Of a DNA stretch of 64,000 bases, positions 25,099 to 35,179 are shown piece by piece; within the stretch, counting starts at the first letter, position 1, and each line of letters opens with the position of its first letter. The stretch comes from Grimontia sedimenti (GTDB lineage: Bacteria; Pseudomonadota; Gammaproteobacteria; Enterobacterales; Vibrionaceae). A program made the position numbers and the translations under genes. The stretch is taken from the NCBI RefSeq assembly GCF_011045095.1, contig NZ_JAALDL010000006.1, forward strand, positions 1-64,000, in the 5' to 3' direction. The notes beneath the pieces are model-generated. The model saw only the letters and a list, made by a program, of their open reading frames with translations, was not told the origin of the DNA and searched no databases.

Positions 25099-27474
25099 AT
25101 GCAAAAGAACACCCTCTGGTTCGATACCCTGTCCATGGATGATGTTGACAAGGTCGGCGGCAAAAACGCTTCTCTTGGCGAAATGGTTTCCAACCTCGCC
25201 AATGTTGGTGTTTCTGTCCCGAATGGGTTTGCGACCACTTCGTTTGCGTTTAACCAGTTCCTTGATTATGAAGGTCTGGATGATCGTATTCACCAAGTGC
25301 TCGATGAACTGGATATTGAAGATGTTGAAGCCCTACGCAACGCCGGTTCCCAAATTCGACAATGGGTACTGGATGCCCCCTTCCCTGCTGATTTAGAGCA
25401 GGATATCCGAAACAATTACGAAACGCTGGTAGACGGAAATTCGGAGCTTTCCGTTGCTGTGCGTTCATCTGCGACTGCCGAGGATTTGCCGGATGCCTCC
25501 TTTGCCGGTCAGCAGGAAACCTTCCTGAACGTTAAAGGCATTGACGCTGTGCTTGAGGCAACCAAGCACGTCTTCGCCTCATTGTTTAATGACCGCGCCA
25601 TTTCTTACCGTGTGCATCAAGGCTTTGATCACCGTGGTATCTCTCTGTCAGCAGGCATTCAGCGCATGGTGCGTTCAGACAAAGCTTCATCTGGCGTGAT
25701 GTTTACGCTGGACACCGAATCAGGCTTTGATCAGGTGGTGTTTATCACTTCTTCTTGGGGTCTTGGTGAAATGGTGGTGCAAGGTGCAGTGAATCCTGAT
25801 GAGTTCTATGTGCACAAGCCACTGCTGGAGGCGGGTCACCCTGCGGTAGTAAAACGTACTTTCGGCTCTAAGCTGATCAAGATGATTTACGCCGACAGTC
25901 AGGTAATTGGTAAGCAGGTTGAAATCATCGACACCTCAGCAGAGGAACAAAGCCAGTTCTCGCTGAACGACGATGAAATAGCAGAGCTTGCCAAGCAAGC
26001 GATGATCATCGAGAAGCACTACAAGCGTCCAATGGACATTGAGTGGGCCAAAGACGGCATCGATGGCAAGCTGTATATCGTTCAGGCGCGCCCTGAAACG
26101 GTTTGCTCGCAGAAGCAAGGCAACGTGATTGAGCGCTACGAGCTGAGCACCAAAGCCGGTGTCTTGGTGGAAGGCCGCGCTATCGGTCAGCGTATCGGCA
26201 ACGGTAGTGTTCGTATTGTGAAATCACTGGATGAAATGTCACTGGTACAGGACGGCGATGTGCTGGTTACTGACATGACTGACCCTGATTGGGAACCGGT
26301 GATGAAGAAAGCCTCTGCGATTGTCACCAACCGCGGCGGCCGTACCTGTCACGCGGCAATTATCGCCCGTGAACTTGGCATTCCAGCCATCGTCGGTTGT
26401 GGCGACGCCACCAGCAAACTGAGTGATGGTGCGGAAGTGACTATCTCTTGTGCAGAAGGCGAAACTGGTTACGTTTACGAAGGTAAACTCGACTTTGCGG
26501 TCAGTCAAACTGCAGTAGACGAACTGCCAATGCTGCCGACCAAAGTGATGATGAACGTGGGTAACCCTGATCGTGCGTTCGATTTCGCCCAAATTCCGAA
26601 CGAAGGCGTCGGTCTTGCCCGTCTGGAATTCATCATCAACAAGATGATTGGTATTCACCCGAAAGCACTGCTGAACTTTGACGCACAAAGCGACGAGCTG
26701 AAAGCGACTATCAATGAGCGCATTCGCGGTTATAAAGATCCGGTCGATTTCTACGTCAGCAAACTGACCGAAGGGATCGCGACCATTGGTGCCGCTTTCT
26801 GGCCGAAGCGCGTCATCGTGCGTATGTCAGACTTCAAATCGAACGAATACAGCAACCTGATTGGTGGCAGCGAGTTCGAACCCCATGAAGAAAATCCAAT
26901 GTTAGGCTTCCGTGGTGCTTCACGTTACATTTCGCCAGTGTTTGAAGATTGCTTCGAATTGGAAACTCAGGCGATCAAACGCGTGCGTGACGAGATGGGT
27001 CTGAAGAACGTTGAAATCATGATCCCATTCGTTCGTACTACAGGTGAAGCGGCAGAAGTGAATGACCTTCTGGCGAAACACAACCTGCGCCGTGGTGAGC
27101 AGGGTCTGAAAGTCATCATGATGTGTGAACTGCCATCCAATGCGGTATTGGCAGAAGATTTCCTGAAGTACTTTGATGGCTTCTCCATTGGTTCAAACGA
27201 CATGACCCAGCTGACGCTGGGCCTTGACCGTGATTCCGGTGATGTCGCGCATCTGTTTGATGAACGTAACCCAGCGGTGAAAGCCATGCTGAAGATGGCG
27301 ATTGATGCAGCCACCAAAGCAGGTAAATACGTCGGTATCTGTGGGCAGGGGCCTTCGGATCACGATGACTTGGCGCAATGGCTGATGGATCAGGGCATCA
27401 GCTCTGTTTCACTCAACCCGGACACCGTGGTTGATACCTGGATGAAACTTGGCAAGGTTGCTAACAAGTCCTGA
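25099..27474 (+). CDS. ppsA: Phosphoenolpyruvate synthase
   Basis: A 791-residue enzyme that makes PEP from pyruvate and ATP (AMP and phosphate released). The N-terminal ATP-binding domain has [11 protein letters not shown] and [21 protein letters not shown]. The swivelling phosphohistidine domain has [18 protein letters not shown], and the regulatory Thr next to this His is the PpsR target. The C-terminal PEP/pyruvate domain has [10 protein letters not shown] and [17 protein letters not shown]. It has a good ribosome-binding site (GGAGAAAGAC) and a strong terminator after the stop. Confidence 0.97.
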   Translation: MQKNTLWFDTLSMDDVDKVGGKNASLGEMVSNLANVGVSVPNGFATTSFAFNQFLDYEGLDDRIHQVLDELDIEDVEALRNAGSQIRQWVLDAPFPADLEQDIRNNYETLVDGNSELSVAVRSSATAEDLPDASFAGQQETFLNVKGIDAVLEATKHVFASLFNDRAISYRVHQGFDHRGISLSAGIQRMVRSDKASSGVMFTLDTESGFDQVVFITSSWGLGEMVVQGAVNPDEFYVHKPLLEAGHPAVVKRTFGSKLIKMIYADSQVIGKQVEIIDTSAEEQSQFSLNDDEIAELAKQAMIIEKHYKRPMDIEWAKDGIDGKLYIVQARPETVCSQKQGNVIERYELSTKAGVLVEGRAIGQRIGNGSVRIVKSLDEMSLVQDGDVLVTDMTDPDWEPVMKKASAIVTNRGGRTCHAAIIARELGIPAIVGCGDATSKLSDGAEVTISCAEGETGYVYEGKLDFAVSQTAVDELPMLPTKVMMNVGNPDRAFDFAQIPNEGVGLARLEFIINKMIGIHPKALLNFDAQSDELKATINERIRGYKDPVDFYVSKLTEGIATIGAAFWPKRVIVRMSDFKSNEYSNLIGGSEFEPHEENPMLGFRGASRYISPVFEDCFELETQAIKRVRDEMGLKNVEIMIPFVRTTGEAAEVNDLLAKHNLRRGEQGLKVIMMCELPSNAVLAEDFLKYFDGFSIGSNDMTQLTLGLDRDSGDVAHLFDERNPAVKAMLKMAIDAATKAGKYVGICGQGPSDHDDLAQWLMDQGISSVSLNPDTVVDTWMKLGKVANKS

Positions 27475-27498
27475 TTCATCGACTGAATGAATGTGAAG

Positions 27499-27536
27499 TC
27501 CCGCAGCGCGAAAATGCTGCGGGATTTTTTATTTTT
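27499..27536 (+). terminator. Rho-independent terminator of ppsA
   Basis: TCCCGCAGC, an eight-base loop, GCTGCGGGA, then TTTTTTATTTTT. It has a 9-bp perfect stem and a T tract. Confidence 0.92.
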
Positions 27537-27695
27537 AAATACAAAGATCTAGAATATTGTGCATTCCAATCTATTTTCTTGCACATTTTTCTCCCACCAC
27601 CAATCAGATTAATTAGAACACGATGTAATTTGCTGTGTTTTTACGTGAACTCAGACGCGTTTACATCCCGAAAATTGATTAATGGCACAGCTAAT

Positions 27696-27709
27696 ATGAT
27701 GCACATCAA
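27696..27709. promoter_or_regulatory. FNR-like box upstream of DUF3360 gene
   Basis: ATGATGCACATCAA matches TTGAT-N4-ATCAA at nine of ten positions, 64 bp before the DUF3360 start. The remaining 27537-27772 intergenic DNA is AT-rich with no gene visible. Confidence 0.5.
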
Positions 27710-27772
27710 TATCACCACTCTCTTCACTCCAAATAATTAACAGCAATTAAGCTTTAACTCATCGGAGTGAAT

Positions 27773-29227
27773 ATGAGTCAAGAACAAGGACGTGATTACG
27801 CCTCTCAGCGGAAGCAATCCTATGAATTTACTTCCCGCACTGAATACCTCGAACATGAATTAAATATTGCCAATTACAAACGCTGGAAACTCCATCTTCC
27901 TTACCGTGATTTTGGTATTGAAATAGAAGACTGGGTGCCAGCTATTGCGGCGACCATTGGCAAAGTCGTGATGGTGACAGCTATGGTTGCCGCCTTCGCT
28001 GCGCAGTTCGGTTTATCCCCTGAGTTTGTTGCTGAGAACGTGCGTTTCGAACTCCTTATTGCAGGTCTGCTGTTCGCAATTTTCTTCTCTGCCATGTTTA
28101 ACCCGCTCACCAATCTTGCAGGTACGCATGGCCCGATGATCCCTCTCATTCCTCTGATTGCTGCGGCAGGTGGTCACCCGCTCGCTCTGGGGATAATGGT
28201 AGGCGTGTTTGGTTTAATACTCAGCGCATCCAAAGGCGGCTCCAAGCTTGTGAAGCTCACCGGTGAAGGGGTACGGGGCGGCCTGTTGATTTACCTCGGT
28301 GCTGTCGGCCTGATTGGTCAGCTGACGGCATTTGAATCCTGGTCTGCTTCAACTGGACTGAGCCATGTTTCCTTTGTTGTGATTCTCGCGACCATCGTGA
28401 TTTACGCCTACCTTGCCAAGATTGAAAAACGTTGGCTGGCTATTCCTCTGTGTTCTGCGGTCGCAGGTATCATCGCCTTCACCATGGGCGCGCCTTTTGA
28501 GTTCACCACTGAACCTGGCCTGCCAAACATGAGTCCTTTCTACTGGTGGGGCGAAGACACTGGTTGGCAACTAGGCTGGCCAAGCCTTGAGCACTACATT
28601 GCGGTGATCCCGTTTGCCGTACTGGCGGTTGCCATGTGGTCACCGGATTTCCTTGGACACCGTGTGTTCCAGGAACTGAATTACCCGAAAACCGCCAAAG
28701 GTGCGTTGATGAATGTGGACGACACCATGACGGTTTGTTCAGTACGTCAGATTGTTGGTGCCGGCCTTGGCGGTGGTAACCTCGCCTCTTCTTGGGGCAC
28801 CTATATGATTCCGGCGGCGATTGCCAAACGCCCTATTCCCGGTGGCGCGCTGTTAACCGGTGTACTGTGTATTGCGGCTGCGGTGATCGGCTACCCGATG
28901 GACTTGGCCATGTGGGAACCTGTGCTTCGTGTTGCTTTGCTGGTTGGTGTATTCCTGCCATTGCTGGAAGCGGGCATGCAAATGGTGAAAAATGCCCGTA
29001 ACTCCCAAAGTGCCGGTATCTGTATGTTTGCGTGTGCGCTGGTGAACCCGGTATTTGGCTGGGCATTGACCATGCTTTTGGATAACACAGGTCTGATTGG
29101 CAACAAAGAACGCGCTGCGTCTCTCGGCCGCACAGACCGTCTCGGCATTCCACTCACGGCATTGATTGTCTGTGTGGGCGCGCTCGGTGTTGTAGGAGAG
29201 CTCCCTGGGGTTCCTGCCCTGCTGTAA
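27773..29227 (+). CDS. DUF3360-family polytopic membrane protein (putative transporter)
   Basis: About 484 residues with roughly 11-12 membrane helices. After a hydrophilic N-terminus (to about residue 50) come WVPAIAATIGKVVMVTAMVA, then NPLTNLAGTHGPMIPLIPLI and GVRGGLLIYLGAVGLIGQ, which recall the SulP/SLC26-NCS2 transporter fold. GHRVFQELNYPKTAKG and GGGNLASSWGTYMIPAA are conserved in the Vibrio DUF3360 family as I remember it. I chose ATG 27773 because CGGAG sits five bases before it. The substrate is unknown. An FNR-like box and the neighbouring OFA transporter with its own FNR box suggest use under low oxygen, possibly for organic anions. Confidence 0.8.
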   Translation: MSQEQGRDYASQRKQSYEFTSRTEYLEHELNIANYKRWKLHLPYRDFGIEIEDWVPAIAATIGKVVMVTAMVAAFAAQFGLSPEFVAENVRFELLIAGLLFAIFFSAMFNPLTNLAGTHGPMIPLIPLIAAAGGHPLALGIMVGVFGLILSASKGGSKLVKLTGEGVRGGLLIYLGAVGLIGQLTAFESWSASTGLSHVSFVVILATIVIYAYLAKIEKRWLAIPLCSAVAGIIAFTMGAPFEFTTEPGLPNMSPFYWWGEDTGWQLGWPSLEHYIAVIPFAVLAVAMWSPDFLGHRVFQELNYPKTAKGALMNVDDTMTVCSVRQIVGAGLGGGNLASSWGTYMIPAAIAKRPIPGGALLTGVLCIAAAVIGYPMDLAMWEPVLRVALLVGVFLPLLEAGMQMVKNARNSQSAGICMFACALVNPVFGWALTMLLDNTGLIGNKERAASLGRTDRLGIPLTALIVCVGALGVVGELPGVPALL

Positions 29228-29281
29228 GTGAAAGATGTAATGTAACTTTGCCCAATATCAGTCGGGCGTTTATATACTTTT

Positions 29282-29306
29282 GCCACCCAATCGGGTGGCT
29301 TTTTTT
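29282..29306 (+). terminator. Rho-independent terminator of DUF3360 gene
   Basis: GCCACCC-AATC-GGGTGGC followed by seven T. Confidence 0.92.
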
Positions 29307-29781
29307 ATTTCTGCCACTCAGGAATAAAAGCCGTTGGAAAATATGACACTTTGTATCTAAATGTTTCCCAATCAGAAAGTTAGAGCAATCACTTCGGAAT
29401 ATTCACCTTAAATCACCGAACAGTATAATTATCTTTATATATAATCTCACACAGATAGATCGCCAATAATAACCATATAACCCGTGATATTAATTCACAT
29501 ATGACGATAGAGTAATTTTACTCTTGCATCATTGACTGGTTATTCACTTGTTATCTTTCCATTCAGGTGTTTATTTAGACCTCAAAATTGTTTCAACCCA
29601 ACTCAAAACCAAACATTGATCGAAGTTATTCATTTGTGGAAATTTGGATTTAGAAGAATCTCCCAATCTAGCCCATACATCCGCCATAAAATGCATATCA
29701 AGCCAACCCAACGATAACTCATTGTATTGTAGGCATTTAAATACAACTCCCTTCTGTGTTAGCAAATCTGTACGCCTAAAA

Positions 29782-29795
29782 ATCAATGCATTGAT
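29782..29795. promoter_or_regulatory. Perfect 14-bp palindrome in the intergenic region
   Basis: ATCAATGCATTGAT lies about 150 bp before the OFA transporter gene, in the 29307-29943 intergenic stretch. That stretch is AT-rich (637 bp) and has no convincing gene; the short frames in it have no ribosome-binding sites or recognisable motifs. The palindrome may be a regulator site. Confidence 0.35.
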
Positions 29796-29869
29796 GGCAT
29801 AAATGAATCAGCTATCTGTGCAGTTTCGTCGAATTCAGAGTTTGTAAGAAAATATGTCGTTCTGCGCGG

Positions 29870-29883
29870 TTGATGTAAATCAA
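29870..29883. promoter_or_regulatory. Perfect FNR box upstream of OFA transporter
   Basis: TTGATGTAAATCAA is an exact match to the FNR consensus TTGAT-N4-ATCAA. Its centre is about 68 bp before the ATG at 29944, a position suited to activation. Confidence 0.7.
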
Positions 29884-29943
29884 CTGTTGCCAATCATTCA
29901 GTCAGTAACGTGTCAGGTATCTTGATTCAATAAGGATATCGAT

Positions 29944-31188
29944 ATGAAAAACCGCTGGCTTATCGCCGCTTCTGCCGTGGGTATCCATGGCTCTATCGGC
30001 TCAGTGTATGCATGGAGTGTATTTAACCTTCCTCTCGAACAAACCTTTGGCTGGGACAGATCTGCCGTTGCGAGCACCTTCAGTTTAGCTATTTTCTTTT
30101 TGGGGCTTTCAGCAGCGATTATGGGTCACTTCGTTGAGAAGCATGGTCCACGCAGAGCCGGTTTACTGGCAGCCACCTTCTGGGGGGCAGGATTGCTGAT
30201 TGCCGGCTTCGGTACCTCGGTCGGCAACATCTATCTACTCTGGCTCGGTTACGGCGTATTCGGCGGCATCGGGCTTGGGATTGGCTACATCACACCTGTC
30301 TCCACGCTGGTGAAATGGTTCCCTGATAGACGCGGCTTTGCCACTGGCCTTGCGATTATGGGCTTCGGGTTTGGTGCCATGATTGGCGGCCCGGTGTTTG
30401 GTTACCTGATGGAAAACTTCTCCATCCCTTTCACTTTCTACGCTTCTGGTATCGCCTATATGGCCGTGATGTATCTTTCTGCGTTGTATCTTGAGCGCCC
30501 ACCTCAAGGTTGGATGCCTGATGGCATGAAAGAAGCCGTCGCTTCCGGCGCACAAAAAATCACACAGGACCTGACCCAGCAAACCGCCAATGAGGCGGCG
30601 AAGACGGCACCGTTCTATTGGCTCTGGATCATGATGTTCATCAACATCTCCTGCGGTATTGGTGTGATTTACTCTGCTTCTCCCCTCGCTCAGGAAACCA
30701 TTGGGCTTTCCCCCACCGAAGCGGCTGCCGTCGTCGGTTTGATGGCTGTTTTTAACGGGATAGGACGTTTAGGTTGGGCAACACTCTCAGACTCCTTGGG
30801 ACGCGCGAACACTTACATTGCGTTCTTTGTGCTGCAGATTGCGCTGTTTGCAGTATTGCCGAATATCGGCAGTGTGTTGATGTTCCAGGTAGTGCTGTTC
30901 ACCATCATGACCTGTTACGGCGGCGGCTTTGCAACCTTGCCGGCATTTATTGGTGACTTGTTCGGTACCAAACAACTAGGCGCGATCCACGGCTACATCC
31001 TCACGGCTTGGGCTGCTGCCGGTTTGGTTGGTCCGCAAATCGCCGCTTATCTGCGTTCAGTCACTGGCAGTTATGAGCTCACCCTTTATATCTTTGGTGG
31101 GGCATTCGTGGTGGCGCTGGGCGTGGCATTTATGATGAAGGCTTACATCACCAAAGCGCGAGGAAGACTGGAAGCGGTAACAGCGTAA
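29944..31188 (+). CDS. OFA-family MFS transporter (oxalate/formate antiporter-like)
   Basis: A 414-residue major facilitator with twelve helices. The N-terminus MKNRWLIAASAVGIHGSIGS with YAWSVFNLPLEQTFGW is the OFA-family hallmark. GYGVFGGIGLGIGYITPVST, KWFPDRRGFATGLAIMGFGFG and the central NISCGIGVIYSASPLAQE also fit. Relatives include oxalate:formate exchangers and the E. coli pyruvate-induced YhjX; the substrate is probably a small monocarboxylate or dicarboxylate. Regulation by FNR is suggested by the perfect box just upstream. It is monocistronic with its own terminator. Confidence 0.88.
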   Translation: MKNRWLIAASAVGIHGSIGSVYAWSVFNLPLEQTFGWDRSAVASTFSLAIFFLGLSAAIMGHFVEKHGPRRAGLLAATFWGAGLLIAGFGTSVGNIYLLWLGYGVFGGIGLGIGYITPVSTLVKWFPDRRGFATGLAIMGFGFGAMIGGPVFGYLMENFSIPFTFYASGIAYMAVMYLSALYLERPPQGWMPDGMKEAVASGAQKITQDLTQQTANEAAKTAPFYWLWIMMFINISCGIGVIYSASPLAQETIGLSPTEAAAVVGLMAVFNGIGRLGWATLSDSLGRANTYIAFFVLQIALFAVLPNIGSVLMFQVVLFTIMTCYGGGFATLPAFIGDLFGTKQLGAIHGYILTAWAAAGLVGPQIAAYLRSVTGSYELTLYIFGGAFVVALGVAFMMKAYITKARGRLEAVTA

Positions 31189-31211
31189 CTGGCTAAACCG
31201 CGACGCACCTA

Positions 31212-31244
31212 AAAAAAGCCCCCGCTGTGATGCGGGGGACTTTG
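31212..31244 (+). terminator. Rho-independent terminator, probably bidirectional
   Basis: A-run, GCCCCCGC-TGTGAT-GCGGGGG, then ACTTTG. It lies between the OFA gene and the convergent chemoreceptor gene. Confidence 0.8.
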
Positions 31245-31294
31245 TTGCCGTGTGGCTTGCTTTCAGACCTTATTGCATTGAAATCTTTTTCGTT

Positions 31295-33213
31295 TTAAAC
31301 CTTAAACTGACCCAGTACGTCGTTCTGGTCAGAGACATTTTGTTTTTGTCCCTCAATCACATCGTGCATTTCATTGACTAACTTGGATACCTCGACCGAA
31401 ATGTCTTTTGTTGCCTGAGCATTACGGTTCACTTCTTCGCACACAATGCTTTGCTCTTCTGCCGCGGAAGCAATTTGATAAATCATGTCGGTGATTTGAG
31501 CGACTGCCTGACGGATAGATTGCAGTTCTGTATCCGCATCTTTTGAGTGTTCTAAGGTTTGCCCCACTTCCTGTTGGCTGGACTCCATGACCTCCAGCGC
31601 TTTTCTGGCGCCACTTTGTAGGGTTTCGATCATGCTGCCGATCTCTTCAGTCGACTGTTGGGTTTTCTGCGCCAGCTTTCTCACTTCATCCGCCACCACT
31701 GCGAACCCACGGCCACTGTCTCCAGCGCGTGCTGCTTCAATTGCCGCATTCAAGGCTAACAGGTTGGTTTGCTCTGCGATGTCTGTAATCACACTAAGCA
31801 CGGAATCAATACCTAATGCAGAAGTGTTTAGATCAGACACTACTGTTACTGCTTGCTCTACCTGGTTTGACAGTGCCGCGGTAGAACGCGCTGAGCTTTC
31901 TACTAATTGGGCACTGCGGTCAACATTAGTACTGGCACTTTGAGCAGATTCAGAAGCCAGCTGGGAGTGATTAGCCACTTCTTTAGCGCTTACCGACATT
32001 TGATTGATCGCTGTGGCTAACTGATCGACCTCATTCATTTGCGTTTCAATCTGCGCTCTGGCTTCTGAAGCACTCAATGTTGACGCTTCCATGCCAGAAC
32101 CCACTTTATCTCCTAATGATTTTGTCTTGGAGATCATGGCCCCCAGTTGCTGCATTAGCGTATTCACACTCATGGCAACATTGCCGATTTCATCTTTACT
32201 CGTGACCTCTAAATGCTTGGTCAGATCGCCGTCTCCCTGAGTGAGCTCTTCAATTTTCTGCTGAAGTCCAATAATAGGTCGGAACAGTCGCTGCAAAACA
32301 AACACCAACACAGCAATCGATATGAAAAGCAAAGCGACTGACACCCAGAGCATGCGCTGGATTAACGTATCGAGAGACTGATAAGCCGTGTTTTGATCCA
32401 CACTGACCACGTAGTACCAAGATTTCCCAAACCCAAGTCCTATTTGGTTGTGGTACGCCGTTCTGGTTTTTCCGCTACTTTGGTAGTCAAAGTAGCCATA
32501 GCCTGGCGCTAAAAGCTCACCCTGATAGTTGGCGAGTTCTGGAATCGAACTGATTGTCGTTTCACCCGGTTTGCTTTTCTGGCTGGACGACGCGATGACC
32601 ACACCTCTCTCATCAAACAATGACGCAATACCACTCTCCGGCAAGCCGTTACCTATGTGCTTCCCAATGATATCGAGCGTGAGATCAGCAAGAAGTACGC
32701 CTTTTAACGTATTTCCCTCGTAGAAAGGCTCAGCAATACTCACCATCAATTTTTTCGTTGTCGCACCGGTATAAATATCTGTAATGATAGTGCTACGTTT
32801 CTCTTTTGCCGCTTTATACCAACCTCGCCCACGAGGATCGTAGGCGTTAGAGTCGTATTTCCCGGAGTTAGAGCTGTACGCGCTGCCGTTTTCATACCCG
32901 ACGATAATGGCGAAAACCTGGGAAGATTTTTTAATTTGATTTGTGGCTACTAAGATCTGTTCATCAGACAAAGGCTCGGAAAAATAAGGAGCATTTTTTG
33001 GAGTGAAACAGACACACGGTTGATCCAACGTTCTACAGCATCGCCCGCAGCATCGACACGAATTGATATACTTTCATCAATGCTTTCAGTCTTTTCTTCA
33101 CTCAGGAAATAATAGGAAAGGTAACTTGAAATACTTAGCGACAAGGTAAGCAGAACGGCAGATATTGCAATAACTCTTTGTTTGAACCCTAGGTTTTTGA
33201 ATCTCAACATCAC
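31295..33213 (-). CDS. Methyl-accepting chemotaxis protein with dCache sensor, frameshifted near N-terminus
   Basis: The chemoreceptor is read in two frames. The N-terminal piece (from 33213) has [16 protein letters not shown] and a first membrane helix, then [20 protein letters not shown]. The long piece holds the rest of the dCache ligand domain ([33 protein letters not shown]), a second membrane helix ([19 protein letters not shown]), HAMP and the signalling tip [19 protein letters not shown]. At 32994-32999 the minus strand has six A; seven would join the frames as [13 protein letters not shown]. The intact protein would be about 639 residues. The ligand is unknown; dCache domains often bind amino acids or organic acids. 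Confidence 0.87.
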
Positions 33214-33580
33214 CCCAAATCCCTACTTCTTCAGGCAACATGGCCAATAAAGTCTTTTTTCTTCATGAGATTAAAAGCAGGACCGCAAAACCGCTTTATT
33301 CATGCATCTAAGAAAGATTGCCAGACACCGAACTACCTTCTGTGTCATTAGATATAAGCATGACACAATATAAAAACGCAATTCGCCATATTGATAATTA
33401 TTTTAATATTGATACATATTTTCATTACATAACAATACTTACGGAACAAACATCATTTATTCAAGTGCAAACAATCAGAGGCTTAAGCTGGATTTTTCAG
33501 GGATTTGAATGGCAAGGGGTTGATATTTAAAAGCTTAATTTTCTAATGACAAATAACCCGAATGAAAGTCACAAAATAGG

Positions 33581-33850
33581 GGTATACGCAAACAACCTGA
33601 AGATGCCGGATTCAGCGAGATTGACCGGCGTTGTGATCGCGGCGTTCCTTTGCAGGTGTTGCCATCTCCATCAAAAAGGAACAACAAAGAGCACGGCGCT
33701 AGTCAACTCGCCCGAAGGGAGGGCCTCAATGCGCCCACATCTTCGTTAAATTCCACGGAAATAGAACGACTATTCCTCGCGAAATTTGCCTCGAATTGAA
33801 CGCATTGATGACCTCTGAATGTGAGCATCTTCAGGTCGTTTGGGTATATA
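33581..33850. repeat. MITE-like block bounded by inverted copies of a dispersed repeat
   Basis: The left end reads GGTATACGCAAACAACCTGA, continuing AGATGCCGGATTCAGCGAG. The right end is its inverted relative, GTGAGCATCTTCAGGTCGTT followed by TGGGTATATA. The ~220 bp between have no convincing gene. The same end sequence occurs at 55369, 62025 and 63507. The stretch 33214-33907 holds this block and the galE terminator, and nothing else that I can support. Confidence 0.6.
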
Positions 33851-33852
33851 TA

Positions 33853-33880
33853 AAAAAGCCCGCTGATTTAAGCGGGCTTT
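33853..33880 (-). terminator. Rho-independent terminator of galE
   Basis: The minus strand reads GCCCGCTTAAATCAGCGGGC followed by TTTTTT, just after the galE stop. Confidence 0.9.
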
Positions 33881-33907
33881 ATCGTTTATCTCTTGGTTAC
33901 AGTCAGT

Positions 33908-34915
33908 TTAATAGCCGTTCGGGTTCTTTGACTGCCAGCGCCAGGTATCTTCTACCATGTCATTTAGGGTATGAGTCGCTTTCCAGCCCAGATCTTGCTG
34001 CGCTTTGGCAGGGTCTGCCCAACACTCTGCAATATCACCTGGGCGACGCGGTGCGATTTGGTAAGCAATTTCTTTACCGCATGCTTCACCGAACGCTGCA
34101 ACCATTTCCAACACGCTCTTACCGTCGCCGGTTCCAAGGTTGTAGATGTGTAGGCCCGATTTCTTGCCGACTTTATCAAGCGCAGCAAGGTGACCTTCCG
34201 CCAAGTCAACAACGTGGATGTAGTCACGTACACCACTGCCGTCACGGGTTGGGTAATCATCACCAAACACAGACAGGAATTCACGGCGACCAACGGCTAC
34301 TTGTGAAATAAAAGGCATCAGGTTGTTTGGAATACCCTGTGGGTCTTCACCCATCTCGCCAGATTTGTGCGAGCCGACAGGGTTGAAATAGCGAAGCAGG
34401 GTAATGCTCCAATCTGGGTTCGCTTTCTGGAAGTCAGTCAGACACTCTTCCACCATCAGCTTACTGCGGCCATAAGGGTTGGTTGCTGACGTTGGGAAAT
34501 CTTCACGGATTGGTACAGAAGCCGGGTCACCATAAACGGTTGCCGACGAGCTGAAGATCAGCGAGTGAACGCCTGCATCACGCATCGCATCCACCAGCAC
34601 CAGAGTACCATTAACATTGTTGTCGTAGTATTCCAGCGGCTTCTCAACCGACTCACCCACCGCTTTCAAGCCAGCAAAGTGGATGACTGCATCAATGTTT
34701 TCTTTTTCAAACACTGAGGCCAGAAACGCTTTGTCGCGGATATCACCCTGATAAAAAGTCGGCTTTTTGCCCGTCAGTTTTTCAATGCGTTCAAGCACCG
34801 CAAGTTTACTGTTGTGAAGGTTGTCGAGAAGGATAGGATTTAGGCCTGCTTCAATCATCTGAACACAGGTGTGACTGCCAATGTAGCCAACGCCGCCAGT
34901 TACGAGTACGTTCAT
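33908..34915 (-). CDS. galE: UDP-glucose 4-epimerase
   Basis: A 336-residue SDR-fold epimerase that interconverts UDP-glucose and UDP-galactose with bound NAD. The Rossmann motif is MNVLVTGGVGYIGSHTC, the catalytic residues are in SSSATVYGDP and NPYGRSKLMVE (Tyr-x3-Lys), and the C-terminal YxxA-type region ends in WRWQSKNPNGY. I chose the ATG at 34915, which gives the standard length; the frame remains open for 147 bases upstream without family similarity. It is alone here, with no galT/K and no surface-polysaccharide cluster, so it likely serves housekeeping sugar-nucleotide supply. Confidence 0.95.
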   Translation of the reverse strand: MNVLVTGGVGYIGSHTCVQMIEAGLNPILLDNLHNSKLAVLERIEKLTGKKPTFYQGDIRDKAFLASVFEKENIDAVIHFAGLKAVGESVEKPLEYYDNNVNGTLVLVDAMRDAGVHSLIFSSSATVYGDPASVPIREDFPTSATNPYGRSKLMVEECLTDFQKANPDWSITLLRYFNPVGSHKSGEMGEDPQGIPNNLMPFISQVAVGRREFLSVFGDDYPTRDGSGVRDYIHVVDLAEGHLAALDKVGKKSGLHIYNLGTGDGKSVLEMVAAFGEACGKEIAYQIAPRRPGDIAECWADPAKAQQDLGWKATHTLNDMVEDTWRWQSKNPNGY

Positions 34916-35135
34916 GTCAAATCTCAATTGGGTTGTGATTTTAGATTCCGTGTCTACGTTCAATTCAAGCACGGATTTGTTATGGCGACCACTATACCTG
35001 AGCATGTCAGAAGTGCCAGTTACATACATCGAATCGCATAAAAACCACAGTGTTAGGCGCAAATTCGAATAACTGGCTCGAATTTGAAAAGGTAATTTTG
35101 TCGTTTTACAGGATTTCTCTCTGGTGGTTTTACAA

Positions 35136-35161
35136 CAAAAAGCCGCTGATATAGCAGCGGC
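35136..35161 (-). terminator. Rho-independent terminator of the amidohydrolase gene
   Basis: The minus strand reads GCCGCTGCTATATCAGCGGC followed by TTTTTG. It has a 7-bp stem and lies about 20 bp after the stop. Confidence 0.88.
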
Positions 35162-35179
35162 TTCAGACTTGAAATAAAC

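Noticed and set aside
29532-29786. Short overlapping frames on both strands in the gene-free region before the OFA gene
   Set aside because: Neither has a clear ribosome-binding site, signal or known motif; the composition is that of AT-rich intergenic DNA.
33546-33749. Plus-strand frame of 67 codons
   Set aside because: It is created by the repeat block; the same NNLKMPDSA string recurs at 63488 from another copy of the repeat, showing that it is not a protein family.
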